DNA from: DATAOG01 sp963798075 | GTDB lineage: Bacteria; Pseudomonadota; Alphaproteobacteria; Geminicoccales; Geminicoccaceae | Assembly: GCA_963798075.1 (NCBI GenBank) | Contig: CAWCRU010000025.1 | Span: 1-64,000 of the forward strand | Reading direction: 5' to 3' | DNA: 64,000 bases | In this document: piece by piece, positions 7,979 through 17,207 of the stretch | Position numbering within the stretch: position 1 is the first letter of the stretch | How the letters are laid out: every line of letters begins with the position of its first letter | Made by a program: the position numbers and the translations under genes | The notes under the pieces: model-generated | What the model was told of the DNA's origin: nothing | Seen by the model: the letters and a program-made list of their open reading frames with translations, nothing else | Database searches by the model: none

Positions 7979-9629
7979 ATGGGCCATCTCCTGACCCTGC
8001 ATGATCCGCGCACCGCCAGGCGCTACTATGAGGCGGGCGTCTGGCGCACCGACACTTTCTACACGCTGCTCGCTGGCCATGCCGCCGAGCGGCCGCAGGC
8101 CTTCGCAGCCCGGGACGGCGCCAGGCGGCTGACCTATGCCGAGCTGCAGGCTTGGGTCGATGCGATGGCCGATGCCTTCGCCGAAGCTGGCCTGCGGCCC
8201 GGCGAGCGCGTCAGCCTCTGGCTCTCCAACCGCCTCGAGGCGCTGGTCGCGTTCCTCGCCTGCGCGCGCAACGGCTACGTCTGCAACCCCTCGCTGCACC
8301 GCAACTACCGGGTCGAGCAGGTCGGCGACCTGCTGCGCTACATAGACGCGCGCGCGATCCTGGTCGAGGAGGGCTGGGGTGCTGATGCCGGCCATGAGGC
8401 CCTGCTCACGACCCTGCCGGGCATGCGCAGGCTCTACCGGCTGCCGCGGACGCGCGTGCCGGGACCCGAGCTGCCCGGGCCGGAGGTCGCGGCGAACGGG
8501 CTCGGGCCGGTCGACGACAATCCGGACAAGGTCGCCTATCTCGCGTTCACCTCGGGCACGACCGGCGTGCCCAAGGCCGTGATGCATTCCGACAACACGT
8601 TGCTCGCCAACTGCCGCGACCTCGTGCGCGACTGGCGCCACGACCATACGACCGTGCTCTTGAGCCTCTCGCCGCTCTCGCACCACATCGCCTGGGTCGC
8701 CGCCGGCCAGGCGCTGAGCGCCGGCATGGAGCTCGTGATCGACGATCCGCCCGAAGGCCTGAGCCGGCTCGACTGGCTGCTCGAGAGCGGCGCCACCTAC
8801 GTCATGGGCGTGCCGACCCACGCCATGGACATCCTGGCCGAGCAGCGGCGGCGAGGGCTCGAGCGCCTGGGCGCGGTCCGTCTCTTCTACATGGCGGGAG
8901 CGCCGATCCCGCGCGCGGTCTGCGAGCGCTTTCTCGAACAGGGCATCAAGCCGCAGAACATCTACGGCATGACCGAGAACTCCTCGCATCACTACACCCA
9001 CCCGGACGACGATGCCGACACCATCTGCGCCACCTGCGGCCGCGGCGGGCGGGGCTACGAGGTCAAGATTTTCGATCAGACCGATCCGGACCGCGAGGTC
9101 CCGGCCGGCACGATCGGCCAGATCGGCGGCCGCGGCGGGGCCTTGATGCTCGGCTATTTCGGCAACCAGGCGGCAAGCGAGCAGTCCTTCAACCGGGACG
9201 GCTGGTTCCTCTCGGGCGACCTCGGCCGGCTCGATGCCCGGGGCAATCTGCAGATTGTCGGCCGGCTCAAGGACATCGTGATCCGGGGCGGCCACAACAT
9301 CCATCCCGGCCAGGGTCGAGGAGCTGGCGCTGCGCCATCCGCTGGTCGGGCGCGCCGCCGCCTTCGGGGTGCCGGACGAGCGCCTCGGCGAGCGGCTCTG
9401 CCTTGCGGTCAGCTCTGCCGGTGACGAGCCGCCGCAGGCGGATGCGCTGCTGCATGAGCTCTTCGCCGCGGGACTCTCGATCTACGACATGCCGGAATAC
9501 TTCGTCCTGCTCGACGAGTTTCCGTTGACCGCGAGCGGCAAGATCCTGAAGCGCGACCTGGTGGTCTGGGCGCGCGAGGGCCGGATCGCACCGCTGCCCT
9601 GCCGCTTCGCAGCGCAAGACCGACCATGA
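7979..9629 (+). pseudogene. AMP-dependent acyl-CoA synthetase, frameshifted near 9305
   Basis: ANL-superfamily ligase that would activate a carboxylic acid to its CoA thioester. The N-domain contains the P-loop FTSGTTGVPKAVMHSD and the motif YGMTENSSHH, then SGDLGRLD and KDIVIRGGHNIHP. Right after that, one extra C in the run CCC at 9305-9307 changes the frame. With the base removed the sequence continues ARVEELALRHPLVGRAA to the C-terminal catalytic Lys region PLTASGKILKRDLV and ends at 9629, about 549 residues. As given, the product stops at 9424 without the C-terminal lid. The stop overlaps the next start (ATGA). A sequencing error is as likely as true loss. Confidence 0.85.
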
Positions 9630-10795
9630 CCAGCCTGCTCGACCGCCTCGATGCGCCAGAGGGCCTCGCAGACGAGGAGGCGATGCTGGTGCGCACGGTG
9701 CGCCGGCTGGCCGAGGACGTGATCGCGCCGCGCGCCGCCCACCACGATCGCACCGCAGAATTCCCCTGGGACAACGTCGAGGCGATCAACGCCCTCGGCC
9801 TCAACGCCATGTTCGTGCCCGAGGCCTACGGCGGCCAGCCGGTCTCGTACCGTGCTTACCTCGCCTGTGTGCGCGAGCTCAGCAAGGCCTGCGCCGCGAC
9901 CGGCAGCGTCTGGTCGACCAATTTCCACGCCATGAAGCCGCTCATCGACTTCGGCAGCGAGGAGCAGAAGCGCCGCCTGCTGCCCAAGATCGCCGCGGGC
10001 GGGCTCGGAGCCTTGTGCATCACCGAGCCCGACGCCGGCTCGGACGCGACCGGCATGCGCACCTCCTTCACGCTCGATGGCGACCAGATCCGGATCGACG
10101 GCGGCAAGACCTTCATCACCAACGGCAACGTCGCCGACCGTCTGCTCCTGTTCGGCAAATGGAGCGGGATTGACGACCCGCGCCAGGCGATCTCGGTTCT
10201 GGTGGTCGAAGGCGGTACCGCCGGCCTTGCGGTCGTCCGCACCGAGGACAAGATGGGCATCCGCGCGTCCTCGACCGCGACGCTTGCCTTCGAGGACTGC
10301 CGCGTGCCGCGCGCCAACCTCTTGGGCGAGCCCGGCGATGGCCTCAGGATCCTGCTGGCGGCGCTCAACAAGTCCCGCCCCTCGATCGCGGCGCACGCGC
10401 TCGGGATCGCACGCGCGGCCTTCGAGGATGGGGTCGCCTACATCAACGAGCGCCGCCAGTCGGGCCGCAGGATCGTCGAGTTCCAGGGCATCCGGTTCCT
10501 GCTCGCCGACCTCGCGAGCGAGCTCGCGCTCTGCGAGCGCTTCCTCTGGCACGTGGGCGCCCTGCTCGACGCCGGCGAGAGCGACATCGGCATCGACGCC
10601 TCGGTGCTCAAGCTGCGCGCCTCCGATCTCGCCATGCGCATGACCACCGAGGTCGTGCAGCTGTTCGGCGGCTACGGCTACTGCAAGGACCAGCGGGTCG
10701 AGCGGCTGATGCGGGATGCCAAGATCACCCAGATCTGGGAGGGCACCAACCAGATCCACCGGCAGCTGATTGGACGGAGTTTCACCCGAAAATGA
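9626..10795 (+). CDS. Acyl-CoA dehydrogenase
   Basis: 389-residue FAD-dependent acyl-CoA dehydrogenase, standard length. It shows the signature ALCITEPDAGSDATGMRT and the C-terminal motif ITQIWEGTNQIHRQLIGR, whose Glu is the catalytic base position in MCAD-type enzymes. The start codon overlaps the ligase stop by 4 bases and its own stop overlaps the next gene by 4 bases, so it is translationally coupled within the operon. It would introduce the alpha-beta double bond into the CoA ester made by the ligase. The electron-transfer flavoprotein is not encoded here. Confidence 0.93.
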   Translation: MTSLLDRLDAPEGLADEEAMLVRTVRRLAEDVIAPRAAHHDRTAEFPWDNVEAINALGLNAMFVPEAYGGQPVSYRAYLACVRELSKACAATGSVWSTNFHAMKPLIDFGSEEQKRRLLPKIAAGGLGALCITEPDAGSDATGMRTSFTLDGDQIRIDGGKTFITNGNVADRLLLFGKWSGIDDPRQAISVLVVEGGTAGLAVVRTEDKMGIRASSTATLAFEDCRVPRANLLGEPGDGLRILLAALNKSRPSIAAHALGIARAAFEDGVAYINERRQSGRRIVEFQGIRFLLADLASELALCERFLWHVGALLDAGESDIGIDASVLKLRASDLAMRMTTEVVQLFGGYGYCKDQRVERLMRDAKITQIWEGTNQIHRQLIGRSFTRK

Positions 10796-11673
10796 GCCGG
10801 ACGATCAGGACGGTCGGCGTCGTCGGCGCCGGCGGAACCATGGGGGCGGGGATCGCGATCGTGGCCGCGCGCGCCGGCTTCCGGACGATCGCCTGCGACC
10901 TCGAGGCCAAAGCCCTCGATCGCGCCCGCCGCCAGACCGAGGCGTTTCTCACAAGGTCGATCGAGCGCGGCAAGCTCACCCCCGAGGAATTCGACTTAAT
11001 CCTCAAATCCTTCGTCCAAACAACTGATATTGGCCACCTTGGGGCGTGCGATCTGGTGGTGGAGGCGGTGTTCGAGGATCTTGCGACCAAGCAGAAGCTG
11101 CTGAGCGCGCTGCATGAGGTCTGCCCGCCGGAGACGATCTTTGCCTCCAACACCTCGACGCTCTCGATCACCGAGATCGCCGCCGGCTGCGGCCGCGAGG
11201 ACCGGGTGGTCGGCATGCACTTCTGCCTGCCGGCGCAGCTCATGAAGCTGATCGAGCTCTCGCCCGGCCTCAACACCAGCAAGGCCACGTTCGAGGCGGC
11301 ATGGGCCTGGTGCGAGGCGGCCGGCCAGACGCCGGTCCGGACAGAGGACCGGCCGGGCTTCATCCTGAATGCTCTCCTGGTGCCCTTCAACAATGACGCG
11401 ATACGCGCGCTCGAAGCCGGCGTCGCGGCCGCCGCCGACATCGACAAGGCGGTCAAGGTCGGGCTCGGCTACAAGATGGGTCCCTTGGAGCTCGTCGACC
11501 TGATCGGGCTCGACACCCAGCTCCGCCTCTGCGAGGCCTTCTACCCGATCACCCTCGATCCGCGCGCCGCAGCGCCGCCCCTGCTCCGACGCATGGTCGC
11601 GGCCGGCCATCTCGGGCGCAAGGCGGGCCGCGGCTTTTTCCGCTACGAGGGCGACGCGATGTTCGGAGGCTAG
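10792..11673 (+). CDS. 3-hydroxyacyl-CoA dehydrogenase (PaaH/FadB2-like)
   Basis: 293-residue NAD-dependent dehydrogenase with both domains. The Rossmann motif is GVVGAGGTMGAGIAI (residues 8-22). The catalytic region has VVEAVFEDLATKQKL, SNTSTLSITEIA and GMHFCLPAQLMKLIEL with the conserved His. The C-terminal helical domain has DRPGFILNALLVPFNNDAI and GLGYKMGPLELVDLIGLD. It would oxidise a beta-hydroxyacyl-CoA in the same pathway. In the signature the usual FNP is replaced by CLP, which may reflect an unusual substrate. Confidence 0.92.
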   Translation: MSRTIRTVGVVGAGGTMGAGIAIVAARAGFRTIACDLEAKALDRARRQTEAFLTRSIERGKLTPEEFDLILKSFVQTTDIGHLGACDLVVEAVFEDLATKQKLLSALHEVCPPETIFASNTSTLSITEIAAGCGREDRVVGMHFCLPAQLMKLIELSPGLNTSKATFEAAWAWCEAAGQTPVRTEDRPGFILNALLVPFNNDAIRALEAGVAAAADIDKAVKVGLGYKMGPLELVDLIGLDTQLRLCEAFYPITLDPRAAAPPLLRRMVAAGHLGRKAGRGFFRYEGDAMFGG

Positions 11674-11676
11674 GGG

Positions 11677-12309
11677 ATGCCCTATCGGGTCGTACGGCAG
11701 GGGGAAAGCCGGTCCTTTCCCACGGATGACCCGTTCCTTGCGGGAGCGAGCGCTGACGGCGACATCGTCCTTTACCTCGGCGTTGCCCACGCCGCCGACG
11801 GTTCGAAGAAAGCGATTCTGGTCGAGCTCCGCAGCGAGTGCCTGGGCGCGCATACCGGCGAGGGCTATGGCGGCGAGGGCTCGAACGTGCTGGGCTTCGC
11901 CCGCTACCGCAACGGCGACGATCCGCCGTCCAAGCTGATCGAGCTCGTGGTCCAGCCCAAGAGCGCTCCGAGCGCCATCGAGGCCGCGCGCGCCGTTTTC
12001 GAGAGCGCCGGCCTCGGGGTCGTGATCGCCGCCGACCAGGCCGGCCGGATCCTCGATCGGCTGCTGCGCCCGGTCTACAACACGGCACTCCGCCTGCTCG
12101 ACGAGGGCCTCGCGAGCGCGGACGCGATCGACATGACCTGCCGGCTCGGCCTCGGCTATCCGGACGGCCCGATCGAGCGGGTCCTGCGCGGCGGTCTCGC
12201 TCACCATCACGACGTCAGCAAGGCGCTTTTCGAGGTCTACGGCACGCAGGGCTTTGCGCCCGCGCGCCGGGCCGTGGTCGCCAAGCAGCGCGCGGAGCGC
12301 GGCCGGTGA
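11677..12309 (+). CDS. Protein with a single 3-hydroxyacyl-CoA dehydrogenase C-terminal domain
   Basis: 210 residues, 3 bases after the full dehydrogenase. The C-terminal half (VIAADQAGRILDRLLRPVYN to LGLGYPDGPIERVLRGG) matches a second 3HCDH C-terminal domain, as in the tandem arrangement of longer PaaH-type enzymes. The N-terminal 90 residues do not form a Rossmann motif and are not recognised. It may act with its neighbour as a split second domain, or be a separate accessory subunit. No catalytic NAD site is visible, so independent activity is unlikely. Confidence 0.75.
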   Translation: MPYRVVRQGESRSFPTDDPFLAGASADGDIVLYLGVAHAADGSKKAILVELRSECLGAHTGEGYGGEGSNVLGFARYRNGDDPPSKLIELVVQPKSAPSAIEAARAVFESAGLGVVIAADQAGRILDRLLRPVYNTALRLLDEGLASADAIDMTCRLGLGYPDGPIERVLRGGLAHHHDVSKALFEVYGTQGFAPARRAVVAKQRAERGR

Positions 12310-13421
12310 GCCAGCCGCTCGCCGGCGTCACCGTCCTCGACTTCTCGACGCTCCTGCCGGGGCCGTTCGCCGGTCTGATCCTGGCCGAGGCCGGTGCGCT
12401 CGTGATCAAGATCGAGCGCCCGGGTCAGGGCGACGAGATGCGTGCCTACGAGCCCAGGCTCGGCGAGGCGAGCGTCAACTTCGCGCTCCTCAACCGCGGC
12501 AAGCGCTCGATTGCGCTCGACCTCAAGGCGGCGGGCGCCTGCGATCGCCTCCTGCCGCTGATCCGCAAGGCGGACGTTCTGATCGAGCAGTTCCGGCCCG
12601 GGGTCATGGACCGCCTGGGCCTCGGCTACGAGGCGTTGCGCTCGGAGAATCCAGGATTGATCTGGTGCTCGATCACCGGCTACGGGCAAAGCGGGCCGAA
12701 GGCCAGGGTCGCGGCGCACGACCTCAACTACATCGCCGAGACCGGGCTGCTCGGCCTCTCGGCCGGTGCCGCCGGCACGCCGGTGATCCCGCCCGCCCTG
12801 ATCGCCGACATCGCGGGCGGCGCTTATCCCGCGGTGATCAATATCCTGCTGGCCCTGCAGCAACGCGCCCGGACTGGCCATGGCTGCCGGCTCGACATCG
12901 CGATGACCGACCAGCTGTTTCCGCTGATGTACTGGGCGCTCGGCAACGCCCTCGCGACCGGCCGCTGGCCGCGCCCGGGCGGCGAACTCGTGACCGGCGG
13001 CTCGCCGCGCTACCGGATTTTCCGCACCTCCGACGACCGCTTTCTCGCCGCGGCGCCGTTGGAGCAGCGCTTCTGGGAGCGTTTTTGCCACCTGATCGGC
13101 CTCGAGGCGCGCTTTCGCAACGATGCCCATGATCCGGCGGCAACGATCGCCCGCCTGGCCGAGATCATCCAAAGCCAGCCGGCGGCGCATTGGGAGGAGC
13201 GGTTTCGAGGCGAGGACGTCTGCTGCGCCATCGTGCGCACGCTCGAAGACGCGCTGGCCGACCCGCATTTTCGGGGCCGTGGCCTGTTCGATCACGAGCT
13301 GCAGGCGGACGGGCGCAGGGTGTCCGCGATGCCGGTGCCGGTCGCGCCGGAGTTCCGCAGCCCTGCGCCCGCCGGCTATCCGGCGCTCGGCGAAGCCAAC
13401 GCGCTGCTCGACGAAATCTAG
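12306..13421 (+). CDS. Class III CoA-transferase (CaiB/BaiF family)
   Basis: 371 residues from GTG 12306, overlapping the previous stop (GTGA). The N-terminus (QPLAGVTVLDFSTLLPGPFA) and the segment LVIKIERPGQGDEMR are typical. The expected catalytic Asp is D139 in AHDLNYIAETGLLG. Other family blocks are LNRGKRSIALDLK and WCSITGYGQSG. It would move CoA between acids, or racemise an alpha-methylacyl-CoA as some family members do. Its place next to a ThDP enzyme recalls the formyl-CoA transferase / oxalyl-CoA decarboxylase pairing, though the ThDP protein here is not a clear Oxc. Confidence 0.9.
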   Translation: MSQPLAGVTVLDFSTLLPGPFAGLILAEAGALVIKIERPGQGDEMRAYEPRLGEASVNFALLNRGKRSIALDLKAAGACDRLLPLIRKADVLIEQFRPGVMDRLGLGYEALRSENPGLIWCSITGYGQSGPKARVAAHDLNYIAETGLLGLSAGAAGTPVIPPALIADIAGGAYPAVINILLALQQRARTGHGCRLDIAMTDQLFPLMYWALGNALATGRWPRPGGELVTGGSPRYRIFRTSDDRFLAAAPLEQRFWERFCHLIGLEARFRNDAHDPAATIARLAEIIQSQPAAHWEERFRGEDVCCAIVRTLEDALADPHFRGRGLFDHELQADGRRVSAMPVPVAPEFRSPAPAGYPALGEANALLDEI

Positions 13422-13428
13422 GAAAAAA

Positions 13429-14424
13429 ATGCGCGCGATCGTGGTCAGAAAGTTCGGGCCGCCCGCAGCCATGACGATCGAGGACTGGCCGACGCCAGCG
13501 CCAGGGCCGGGTCAGATCCGGGTCGACGTCCGCGCGATCGACGTCAACTACCCGGATCTTCTGGTGATCGGTGGCACGTACCAGACGCTGCCGCCGCTGC
13601 CGTTCGTGCCGGGCAAGGCCGCAGCCGGGGTGGTTTCCGCGGTCGGGGAGGGCGTCGGTCACTGCCGCCCCGGCGAGCGGGTGCTGGTCCAGGTCGAGCA
13701 CGGCGCCTATGCCGAGCAGATCCTGGCGGCGGCCGAGCACGCCTACGTCATGCCGGCGGCCATGGGCTTCACCGAGGCCGCCGCAATGGGCCTCGCCTAC
13801 CAGAGCGCGCACTTCGCGCTCATCGACCGCGGCGAATTCCGGCCGGGCGAGAGCGTGCTCGTGACCGGAGCTGCCGGTGCGGTCGGCCTCGCCGCGGTCC
13901 AACTGGTCAAAGCCCAGGGCGGCATTGCGCTGGCCGGCACCCGCCGCCCGGCGCAGGCGGAGGCGATCCGGGCCGCGGGTGCCGATGCGATCATCGATCT
14001 CGGCGTCCCTGATCTTCGCGATGCGCTGCGCACCCAGGTCCACGCCGCGACCGGCGGGCAGGGCGTCGACATCGTGCTCGATCCGGTCGGCGGCAACGTC
14101 TTCGAGGCGAGCCTCAGGGCACTCGCCTGGCGCGGCCGGATCGTCGTGATCGGTTTTGCCGCCGGCCGAATTCCCGAGCTTCGGGCGAACTACCTGCTGG
14201 TCAAGAACATCAGTGCGAGCGGTCTCCAGTGGAGCGACTATCGCGACCGCGATCCAGCCTGGGTGCGCCGCGTCCAGGACGAGCTGTTCGACCTCTACCA
14301 GGCCGGCAAGCTCCGCCCGCAGATCGCGCGGACCTTCCCGATGGCCGACTTCGGGCCGGCCCTGGAACTCGTGGCGGGCGGTCGATCGCCAGGCAAGCTG
14401 GTCCTGACCACCGCGGTCGGTTGA
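13429..14424 (+). CDS. Zinc-free MDR oxidoreductase, NADPH:quinone reductase-like
   Basis: 331 residues from ATG 13429, 7 bases after the CoA-transferase stop. It has the medium-chain dehydrogenase fold with an N-terminal GroES-like domain (DVNYPDLLVIGGTYQ) and the nucleotide-binding motif VTGAAGAVGLAAVQLVKAQG. The zinc ligands of alcohol dehydrogenases are absent. The block DIVLDPVGGNVFEASLRALA is typical of QOR/enoyl reductases. It may reduce an enoyl-CoA or quinone-like intermediate of the pathway; the substrate is unknown. Confidence 0.88.
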   Translation: MRAIVVRKFGPPAAMTIEDWPTPAPGPGQIRVDVRAIDVNYPDLLVIGGTYQTLPPLPFVPGKAAAGVVSAVGEGVGHCRPGERVLVQVEHGAYAEQILAAAEHAYVMPAAMGFTEAAAMGLAYQSAHFALIDRGEFRPGESVLVTGAAGAVGLAAVQLVKAQGGIALAGTRRPAQAEAIRAAGADAIIDLGVPDLRDALRTQVHAATGGQGVDIVLDPVGGNVFEASLRALAWRGRIVVIGFAAGRIPELRANYLLVKNISASGLQWSDYRDRDPAWVRRVQDELFDLYQAGKLRPQIARTFPMADFGPALELVAGGRSPGKLVLTTAVG

Positions 14425-14478
14425 CAGCCGGGAGGCCGGGCCTAGGCTGCCGGTGGTTCAAAGGGGCGGGCAGGCGCG

Positions 14479-16269
14479 ATGGCGGACGCGAAGGGTGCCG
14501 AGCTGATCACCGAGTTCCTGATCCGGGAACGCATCCCCTACGTCTTCGGCATCTGCGGCCATGGCAACGTCGGCCTGCTGGACGCCCTCTACGACGCCCG
14601 CGACCGGATCCGCCTGGTTTCGCCACGCCACGAGCAGGTCGCCGGCCACATGGCGGACGCGTTCTTTCGCGTCCGCCACCAGCCGGCCGCGACGCTCACC
14701 TCCTGCGGCCCCGGCTCCTGCAACCTCGTGATGGCGCTGGCGGTGGCGCTTTCCGACTCCTCGGCGCTGCTCGCAATCACGGCCAACGTCCCGACCCAGC
14801 AGTTCAACCGCGGCGCATTCCAGGAGCTGAACCGGCACTATCAGGCGGACTTCCCGAACGTGCTCCGGCCCGTGGTCAAGCGCAGCTTCCAGCCGACCCG
14901 GGTCGAGATGCTGCCCCTGTTCCTGCGCCAGGCGACCACGACGATGCTCGCCGGGCGGCCCGGGCCGGTCCAGCTCGACGTGCCCTTCAACCTGTTCCAG
15001 GAGACCGCCGAGGTGGCACTCGAGCCGCCCTCGCCCCGCTATCTGGCACAGCGTAGCGGCGCCTCCCCGGACGACATCGAGCGCGCGCTCGAACTGATCG
15101 CCGCCGCCCGGCGGCCGGTGCTCTTCATCGGCCACGGCGTCACCCTCTCGCAGGCCGGCCCGGAGCTCACAGCGCTCGCCGAGCGCCTGCAGATCCCGGT
15201 GATCAGCTCACCGAACGGCATGGGCTGCCTCGACATGGCGCATCCGCTCTCGCTGGGCTTCATCGGCCGCAACGGCGCCTACCCCGCGAACCAGGCCGGC
15301 CGCCACGCCGATCTCGTGCTGACCTTGGGCGCCCGCTTCGACGACCGCTCGTCCTCGTCCTGGCTCCCCGGCTATTCCTGGAATTTTCCAACTTCCAAAC
15401 TCATCCAGGTCGACGTGGACCACGCCGAGCTCGGCCGCAACTATCCGCCCACACTTCCCATCCTGGCCGATGCCCGCACCTTCCTCCGCCAGCTGCTGGC
15501 CGGGATCGAGCGCCGAGGCATGACCCCGGAGCGCGCCGAATGGCAGGCCGAGATCACCGCCTGGCGGCAGGCCTGGGACGCGCACGTCGCGCCCAACTTC
15601 GAGCTCCACACGTCGCCCTTGCGGCCGGAGCGGATCGTCGCCGACTGCCGCCGCGTGCTCCCGGACGATGCGATCATCTCGCTCGATTCGGGCGTCCATC
15701 ACAACTGGTTCATGCAGTTCTGGCAGGCGCGCCGGCCGCAGACGATGCTCAACACCTGGGGCTTTTCCGGGATGGGCTTCGGACCCGCGGGCATCCTCGG
15801 CGCCAAGCTCGCGGCCCCCGATCGCCCCTGCGTTGCGATCTGCGGCGACGGCGGCTTTGCGATGGTGCCGCATGTGCTCTGCACCGCGGTCGAGTACGAC
15901 ATCCCGGCGGTCTGGGTCGTCTGGAACAACTTCTCGTGGGCCGCGATCCGGGACATCCAGTACGGCCTGTTCGACGGCCGCGAGATCGGCACCGGCTTCT
16001 ATGCCGGCGCCAACCGCGAGCCCTACAACCCGGATTTCGCCGCCTGGGCGCGCGCGGCCGGCGTCGATGCGACGACCATCACCCGTTCCGAGGATTTCGC
16101 GGGCGCGCTCGAGCATGCGATCCGCTCCGAGCGGCCGTATCTTTTGGATGTCCACGTCGATGCCGAGGTCCGCCCGCCCGCGACCGGCACCTGGGCGCTG
16201 CCGCCGATCCCGCACAAGGAGCCGGTGTTCGGCAAGCCCTACCTGCCCGAGCCCGCGCAGGGCGACTGA
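14479..16269 (+). CDS. Thiamine diphosphate-dependent enzyme, acetolactate synthase-like
   Basis: 596 residues with the three-domain ThDP fold: Pyr domain with catalytic Glu E52 (SPRHEQVAGHMADAFFRV), central domain, and PP domain with the Mg/ThDP motif GDG (456-458) to NN (483-484). It lacks features that would fix it as acetolactate synthase, and no small subunit is nearby. With a CoA-ligase and CoA-transferase in the same operon, a lyase or decarboxylase acting on a 2-hydroxy- or 2-oxoacyl(-CoA) compound is plausible, but this is inference. It lies 54 bases after the MDR gene and 9 bases before the cupin gene. Confidence 0.85.
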   Translation: MADAKGAELITEFLIRERIPYVFGICGHGNVGLLDALYDARDRIRLVSPRHEQVAGHMADAFFRVRHQPAATLTSCGPGSCNLVMALAVALSDSSALLAITANVPTQQFNRGAFQELNRHYQADFPNVLRPVVKRSFQPTRVEMLPLFLRQATTTMLAGRPGPVQLDVPFNLFQETAEVALEPPSPRYLAQRSGASPDDIERALELIAAARRPVLFIGHGVTLSQAGPELTALAERLQIPVISSPNGMGCLDMAHPLSLGFIGRNGAYPANQAGRHADLVLTLGARFDDRSSSSWLPGYSWNFPTSKLIQVDVDHAELGRNYPPTLPILADARTFLRQLLAGIERRGMTPERAEWQAEITAWRQAWDAHVAPNFELHTSPLRPERIVADCRRVLPDDAIISLDSGVHHNWFMQFWQARRPQTMLNTWGFSGMGFGPAGILGAKLAAPDRPCVAICGDGGFAMVPHVLCTAVEYDIPAVWVVWNNFSWAAIRDIQYGLFDGREIGTGFYAGANREPYNPDFAAWARAAGVDATTITRSEDFAGALEHAIRSERPYLLDVHVDAEVRPPATGTWALPPIPHKEPVFGKPYLPEPAQGD

Positions 16270-16278
16270 GGAGCCGTC

Positions 16279-16647
16279 ATGGCCGACGAACCGCGCGCGC
16301 TGATCCGCAACATCGCCGAGGTCCCCTGGCAAGAGCCGCCCGCGCACCACGGCGGCGCGCTCTCGAAGATGCTCGTGCGCCCCGAGACCACGGGCTCGAG
16401 GCGGATCGACCACCGGATCTCCTGCTACCAACCCATGGCCTACGTCGCGCCGCACGCCCACAAAATCCAGGAGCAGGTCTACCACGTGCTCGACGGCGAG
16501 GGCCTGATGGAGATCGCGGGCGAACGCCGCGTGGTCCGCCGCCACGACGTCATCTTCCTGCCGCCCGGCGTCGAACACGCGATCTCCAACACCGGCCTCG
16601 TCGACCTCGTCTTCCTGGTCATCACCTCACCACCCGACGACGAGTGA
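16279..16647 (+). CDS. Small cupin-domain protein
   Basis: 122-residue single cupin barrel. Metal ligands of motif 1 are visible in VAPHAHKIQEQVYHVLDGEG (two His, Glu, His) and of motif 2 in IFLPPGVEHAISNTG (His). The last gene of the operon, close behind the ThDP enzyme, so it likely works in the same pathway as a small isomerase, dioxygenase or sensor. The exact role is unknown. After it the style of the sequence changes to an accessory region. Confidence 0.88.
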   Translation: MADEPRALIRNIAEVPWQEPPAHHGGALSKMLVRPETTGSRRIDHRISCYQPMAYVAPHAHKIQEQVYHVLDGEGLMEIAGERRVVRRHDVIFLPPGVEHAISNTGLVDLVFLVITSPPDDE

Positions 16648-16710
16648 GCGTGTCAACGGACCCACGGGCGCCGGTTGCTCTCGCGCGGCGCGACACGTAA
16701 ATTCCCCACC

Positions 16711-17207
16711 ATGACCAAGGTTCTGGAGCGGGACCTGTACGAGGCCGACTTCTTCGCCTGGACGCAGCACCAGTCGAAGGAGCTGCGCCGGTTCGCGCGC
16801 ACCCGCCCGAACCTGCCGCTCGACCTTCCGCACCTTGCCGAGGAGATCGCCGACTTGGGCAAGGAGCAACGCAACGCGCTGCGCAGCTGGACCGTCCGCA
16901 TCTCGAGCACCTGCTCCTGCTCGAGCACTCGCCGGCCGAAGCCCCGCGCCGCGGCTGGATCGACGAGATCGCCAACTTCCGCCGCGAGATCGACCTGCGC
17001 CTGAGCCCCACCCTGCGCCGCGACCTGAGCCGCCAGCTGCCCCGCCTCTACGACTACGCCCGCCGCCATCTGCAGAGCCGGCTGGAGCCCTACGGCGAGG
17101 CCGAGATCGCGCGCCACCTGCCCGAACGCTGCCCCTACACCCTCGACCAGGTCCTCGGCGACTTCTGGCCATCCCGGCGCAACGGGGCCTCGACGTCAGC
17201 CGGATGA
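16711..17207 (+). pseudogene. DUF29 family protein, frameshifted
   Basis: From ATG 16711 the protein reads like DUF29: EADFFAWTQHQSKELRRF, LPHLAEEIADLGKEQRNALR. At about 16892 the frame shifts; the family sequence continues in the -1 frame as HLEHLLLLEHSPAEAPRRGW and EIANFRREIDLRLSPTLRRD to GDFWP near 17168. The product as given would end early. DUF29 has no known function and is common in cyanobacteria and proteobacteria with many mobile genes. The 3' end runs into a HigA remnant. Confidence 0.75.

Noticed and set aside
11838..12305. Upstream extension of the CoA-transferase frame
   Set aside because: It overlaps the preceding gene; GTG at 12306 matches the family N-terminus and gives a 4-base overlap.
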